Source: JAZKHE01 sp040385525
GTDB taxonomy: Bacteria > Bacteroidota > Bacteroidia > UBA4408
Direction of reading: 5' to 3'
DNA: 64,000 bases
Assembly: GCA_040385525.1 (NCBI GenBank)
Contig: JAZKHE010000002.1
Location: 558,001-622,000 of the forward strand
Position 1 is the first letter of the stretch, and each line of letters starts with the position of its first letter. The notes under the pieces are model-generated. The model was given only the letters and a program-made list of their open reading frames with translations, ran no database searches and was not told the DNA's origin. Positions 61,258 through 64,000 of this stretch are shown here, one piece after another. The translations under genes and the position numbers were made by a program.

Positions 61258-62016
61258 ATGTTGTTGCGAATTGCGTTTTTGTTTTTTATAAGTTTTGGAA
61301 TTTCAACAACTTTTGCTCAAGAAGATACTGGTTTAATCGATAAATCTTCTTTGCCTCACGCCGATGTGTATGAGGCAAAGTTGGTTGTTGATTCTGTTTA
61401 CGGAATAACCATGTACGAAAAATTAAACAAAAGCACTGGCGGTGATTCTATCCGTAAAAAACACGGTAGAGTGGCTAATGCTTGGATTGAAGATTTTTAT
61501 ACTTCGGGTAAATTATTGCATAAAGGGTATTATCACGACGGACAATTAAAAGTGTATAAAAACTATTACGAAAACGGAAATCTAGAAAGAAATTTTAGAG
61601 CTGTTGATGATTTTAAATCGAACGTAAAATTGTATTATAGTGATGGGAATTTAAAATATAATGCCGATTACAAAGGCGGTATAGAAGTAAAAACAACACA
61701 ATATTATTCAAACGGCAAAATGGAGTTTGAAGAAGTGTTAGATAAAAGCACTGATTTTTTTTCTAAAAGAATAAACTATTTTGAAAATGGTAATTTAGAA
61801 AAAGAGATAGTTTTAAAAGACAAAAAGAAAATGCTTTTTACGTGTAAAGAATATTACGTGTCGGGTATTTTAAAAGAAGAAGGTTTTTTGTTTTATAATT
61901 CCGTAATGAGCGATTACCAAAAAGATGGCCTTTGGAAATTATACGACAATGCTGGCAAATTAATTGCAGAGCAAACCTATACTAAAAACGAAATGATTGC
62001 CGAGAAAAAATTCTAG
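61258..62016 (+). CDS. MORN-repeat secreted protein (YwqK-like)
   Basis: 252 aa with signal peptide ending STTFAQ. The mature part has six or more MORN_2-type repeats of about 22 residues (YTSGKLLHKGYY, YYENGNLERNF, YYSDGNLKYNADY, YYSNGKMEFEE, YFENGNLEKEI). Such proteins are often annotated as YwqK-family antitoxins, but no toxin is adjacent and the signal peptide argues for an envelope role. It follows the zinc-ribbon gene by 10 bp, and its stop overlaps the converging ATPase gene by 4 bp. Confidence 0.75.
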   Translation: MLLRIAFLFFISFGISTTFAQEDTGLIDKSSLPHADVYEAKLVVDSVYGITMYEKLNKSTGGDSIRKKHGRVANAWIEDFYTSGKLLHKGYYHDGQLKVYKNYYENGNLERNFRAVDDFKSNVKLYYSDGNLKYNADYKGGIEVKTTQYYSNGKMEFEEVLDKSTDFFSKRINYFENGNLEKEIVLKDKKKMLFTCKEYYVSGILKEEGFLFYNSVMSDYQKDGLWKLYDNAGKLIAEQTYTKNEMIAEKKF

Positions 62017-63221
62017 TACAAAAATCCAAATAAAAATAAAGGCAATTTATTGCCAAAACCAATCTCAATATCATCACTTACTACAAAAGCATTTTTAGCT
62101 TTTTTTAATTGAAAATCGGTTTTGTTTTTACCACCAATTTCAAAAGTATATTTTCCGTCAATTAAAAAATCGCCTTGCTTAGGTGTACTTACAGCGTGCA
62201 ATGCACTTACTTGATTAAAGAAAAATGTTTCGCGTGTGTTGCCCACATTCATTGCCTCACTAGCAATGCAATAACCTAAATTTGTGTTGTGTAAATATAC
62301 TTTGTCGGGCTTGCTCAATATAGCATCTCCTTTGTCGTCACTTCTTAAAAGATTTACCAAACTCGCATCGCTTAAATGATTAAAATATTGTGTAACTGTT
62401 GCACGCGAAGTTTCTATTTGCGCACTTAGTTTCGCTACGTTGGGTTGAAACGGAGTTGATGTAGCAATAATGTAAAGCAGTTTTTTTAATTTATTAATGT
62501 GCGATGCTTCAATTTGTTTGCAGGCAATTAAATCTGTTTCTAAGGTTAGATTAATAACATTCATCAATCTGCTCGGATACAGTTTAGTGCTTTGTAAATA
62601 AAATGGGTAATAACCATTATTTAAATAGTTTCCCCAATGCATAAATGGTCTTGTTTTTTTAATAATGCTCGAGGCTATTTCAATATGATTTTGCAATAAT
62701 TCTTGCAGGCTGTATGCAGGAAATTTTTCTCCTGTTTCAATTTCTAAATATTCTCTAAACGACAAACCTTTTAAATGGTAAAGCGCAACACGACGACTTA
62801 AATCGGCATTTCCTTTTAGTATTTCTAATATACTTGAACTGGTAAAAACAACTTTTAAGTTGGGAATACTATCATAAATATTTTTTAATTCCTGACTCCA
62901 ATTATCGTATTTGTGTACTTCGTCTAAAAATAAATGTTCGCCACCGTTTCTATAAAACTCAGTAGCAAACTCAAGTAATGTGTGTCCTGAAAAATATAAA
63001 TTATCTAAACTAACGTAAATAGCTTTGTTGCTGGTGCCGTAATGTTTTTTTATGTACTTGAGTAAAATGGTTGTTTTTCCAACACCTCGAGCTCCTTTTA
63101 AACCTATTAGTTTTTGATCCCATTCTATTTCTGTTTCTAACGAGCGGTTAAAGCTAGCTTTAACTTGATTTAGCGCTGCTTCGTGAGATAGGAATAGTTT
63201 AGCGAAATTTATTTCTGCCAT
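62013..63221 (-). CDS. AAA ATPase with DUF4143 (archaeal-type ATPase family)
   Basis: 402 aa. Walker A GARGVGKTT at 43-51, Walker B HLFLDEVHK from 96, an arginine segment ADLSRRVALYHLKGLS typical of this family, a winged-helix part (~255-300), and a C-terminal DUF4143 nuclease-like fold with LIDGKYTFEIGGKNKTDFQ (D..E..GxK positions kept). The role of the family is unknown; it occurs widely and singly. A -7-like TACATTTG lies at 63249-63242 upstream. Confidence 0.9.
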   Translation of the reverse strand: MAEINFAKLFLSHEAALNQVKASFNRSLETEIEWDQKLIGLKGARGVGKTTILLKYIKKHYGTSNKAIYVSLDNLYFSGHTLLEFATEFYRNGGEHLFLDEVHKYDNWSQELKNIYDSIPNLKVVFTSSSILEILKGNADLSRRVALYHLKGLSFREYLEIETGEKFPAYSLQELLQNHIEIASSIIKKTRPFMHWGNYLNNGYYPFYLQSTKLYPSRLMNVINLTLETDLIACKQIEASHINKLKKLLYIIATSTPFQPNVAKLSAQIETSRATVTQYFNHLSDASLVNLLRSDDKGDAILSKPDKVYLHNTNLGYCIASEAMNVGNTRETFFFNQVSALHAVSTPKQGDFLIDGKYTFEIGGKNKTDFQLKKAKNAFVVSDDIEIGFGNKLPLFLFGFLY

Positions 63222-63371
63222 TTTTTCAATATTTTGAAATACAAATGTATCACTTTTATTTTAAAATGAAAGATTAAAATATCATTAGTATAATAAATTG
63301 CTATTTAAAAATAGCACTTTTGTAAATTTTACTCATAAATAATTGATAATTAAGTTATTGTGTTGGTTTTT

Positions 63372-64000
63372 TTAGCTCAGTTTTTTGCTTTTTAGCCAAA
63401 TAGAATTCCCAATTACAATTACATCAGAAAACGCCATAGATAAGGCGCCAATCATTGGGCTTAACATGCCTACCGCCGCAATTGGAATAGCAACTACATT
63501 GTAGAAAAATGCCCAGAATAAATTTTGTTTTATTGTTTTTAGCGTTGCTCTGCTAATTAAAATACATTGCACAACAGAAGCTATGCTTTTTTTGTTGAGT
63601 AAAATAATTTGAGCGGCATCCATAGCGGCTTGCGTAGCCGAATTTATAGAAATACCAACGCTTGCTTTTGTTAATGCTGGTGCATCATTTACGCCATCTC
63701 CAACCATTGCAATAGTTTTGTGTGCGGCTAAATCAGTAATAAACTGCAATTTTTGCTCTGGTTTTTGTTCAGCAACAATTTCGTCAAAACCCAAAAAACG
63801 ACCTAGTGTTTCGCATTTTTCTTTTTTATCGCCACTCAATAAAATGGTTTTAATACCTAAGTTTTTTAGTTGTTCTATAGTTTCTTTTGCGTTTTCTTTT
63901 AGCTCGTCTTCTATTGCTAAATACGCTATTGTAATGTTATTTAATTGTAGTTCTAATTCAAATTCAGAAACCGAACTCTTGCAAATTTTTATAGCGTTTC
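63372..64000 (-). CDS. Copper-type P1B ATPase, C-terminal part (cut by window end)
   Basis: The frame is open up to the window edge at 64000; at least 209 residues are visible. It has the P-domain end (GIKTILLSGDKKEKCETL), the hinge MVGDGVNDAPALTKASVGISI and the last two helices with FFYNVVAIPIAAVG and MAFSDVIVIGNSIWL. The YN in the penultimate helix and the MxxS in the last are those of CopA-like Cu+ exporters, though the second Ser is Asp. The earlier CPC and HMA parts lie outside. It is unlike the ATPase within the element (Zn/Cd type), so it is presumably chromosomal. Confidence 0.85.
   Translation of the reverse strand, partial: NAIKICKSSVSEFELELQLNNITIAYLAIEDELKENAKETIEQLKNLGIKTILLSGDKKEKCETLGRFLGFDEIVAEQKPEQKLQFITDLAAHKTIAMVGDGVNDAPALTKASVGISINSATQAAMDAAQIILLNKKSIASVVQCILISRATLKTIKQNLFWAFFYNVVAIPIAAVGMLSPMIGALSMAFSDVIVIGNSIWLKSKKLS

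Noticed and set aside
63300..63315. GCTATTT/AAATAGC hairpin after the copper ATPase gene, considered as terminator
   Set aside because: Weak AT-rich stem with a 2-nt loop and no T-run on the relevant strand.

Overview
The window is AT-rich DNA from a member of the Bacteroidota. The evidence is promoters of the TTTG/TAnnTTTG type, a giant secreted protein ending in a gliding-motility (type IX secretion, type B) C-terminal domain, a PorP/SprF-family protein, a PorE-like protein and an RND permease fused to its outer-membrane factor. The genus cannot be named from this sequence.

Region 1 (1-20150) holds an AraC-type regulator and a membrane pyrophosphatase with a YceI-like domain fused to its C-terminus. 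It continues with a type IX secretion locus (2617-aa repeat protein plus PorP/SprF), an M16 protease/O-methyltransferase/DUF6265-like operon, a PorE-like TPR/PD40/SPOR protein and a GSCFA protein. Region 2 (20390-29670) is a run of nine minus-strand signalling genes: a LytTR regulator, an Hpt protein, a hybrid kinase, two PAS kinases, a STAS-like protein and three single-REC proteins, one with a C-terminal membrane anchor. Region 3 (30248-41930) is mostly housekeeping: mfd, an HI0933-type flavoprotein, a Crp/Fnr regulator, acyl-CoA synthetase, a subtilase, threonine aldolase and a HEPN/AbiU2-like protein.

Region 4 (41991-58455) is a 16.46-kb integrative element inserted at the 3' end of a tRNA-Val(TAC) gene. 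Both ends can be read: a 5-bp GTGGG repeat joins chromosome to element at each side. Rejoining the flanks restores a tRNA-Val with encoded CCA followed by its own terminator. Rejoining the element ends gives an attP with perfect inverted arms, GTAGTG-TGGG-CACTAC. That attP lies inside the large serine recombinase gene, so the recombinase has an 11-residue tRNA-derived tail when integrated and a different 32-residue tail in the circle. The element also supplies a replacement terminator for the tRNA. Its cargo is soft-metal resistance: a MerR-family sensor with two identical operator-promoters, two secreted Cys-rich proteins sharing a motif, a MerF-like membrane protein, YnfA, DUF3703, a CadA/ZntA-type P-ATPase, a CzcB adaptor, a CzcA-CzcC fusion and small periplasmic proteins. 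Its maintenance module has a zinc-finger/RecA-like ATPase, a four-copy 21-bp-spaced repeat array, a MerR-HTH regulator, two tiny ORFs and the recombinase.

Region 5 (58452-64000) has the tRNA-Val, a small membrane protein, an SPFH/GYF - zinc-ribbon/TM - MORN-repeat operon, a DUF4143-type ATPase and the C-terminal part of a copper-type P-ATPase cut by the window edge. No rRNA, CRISPR array or IS transposase was seen.
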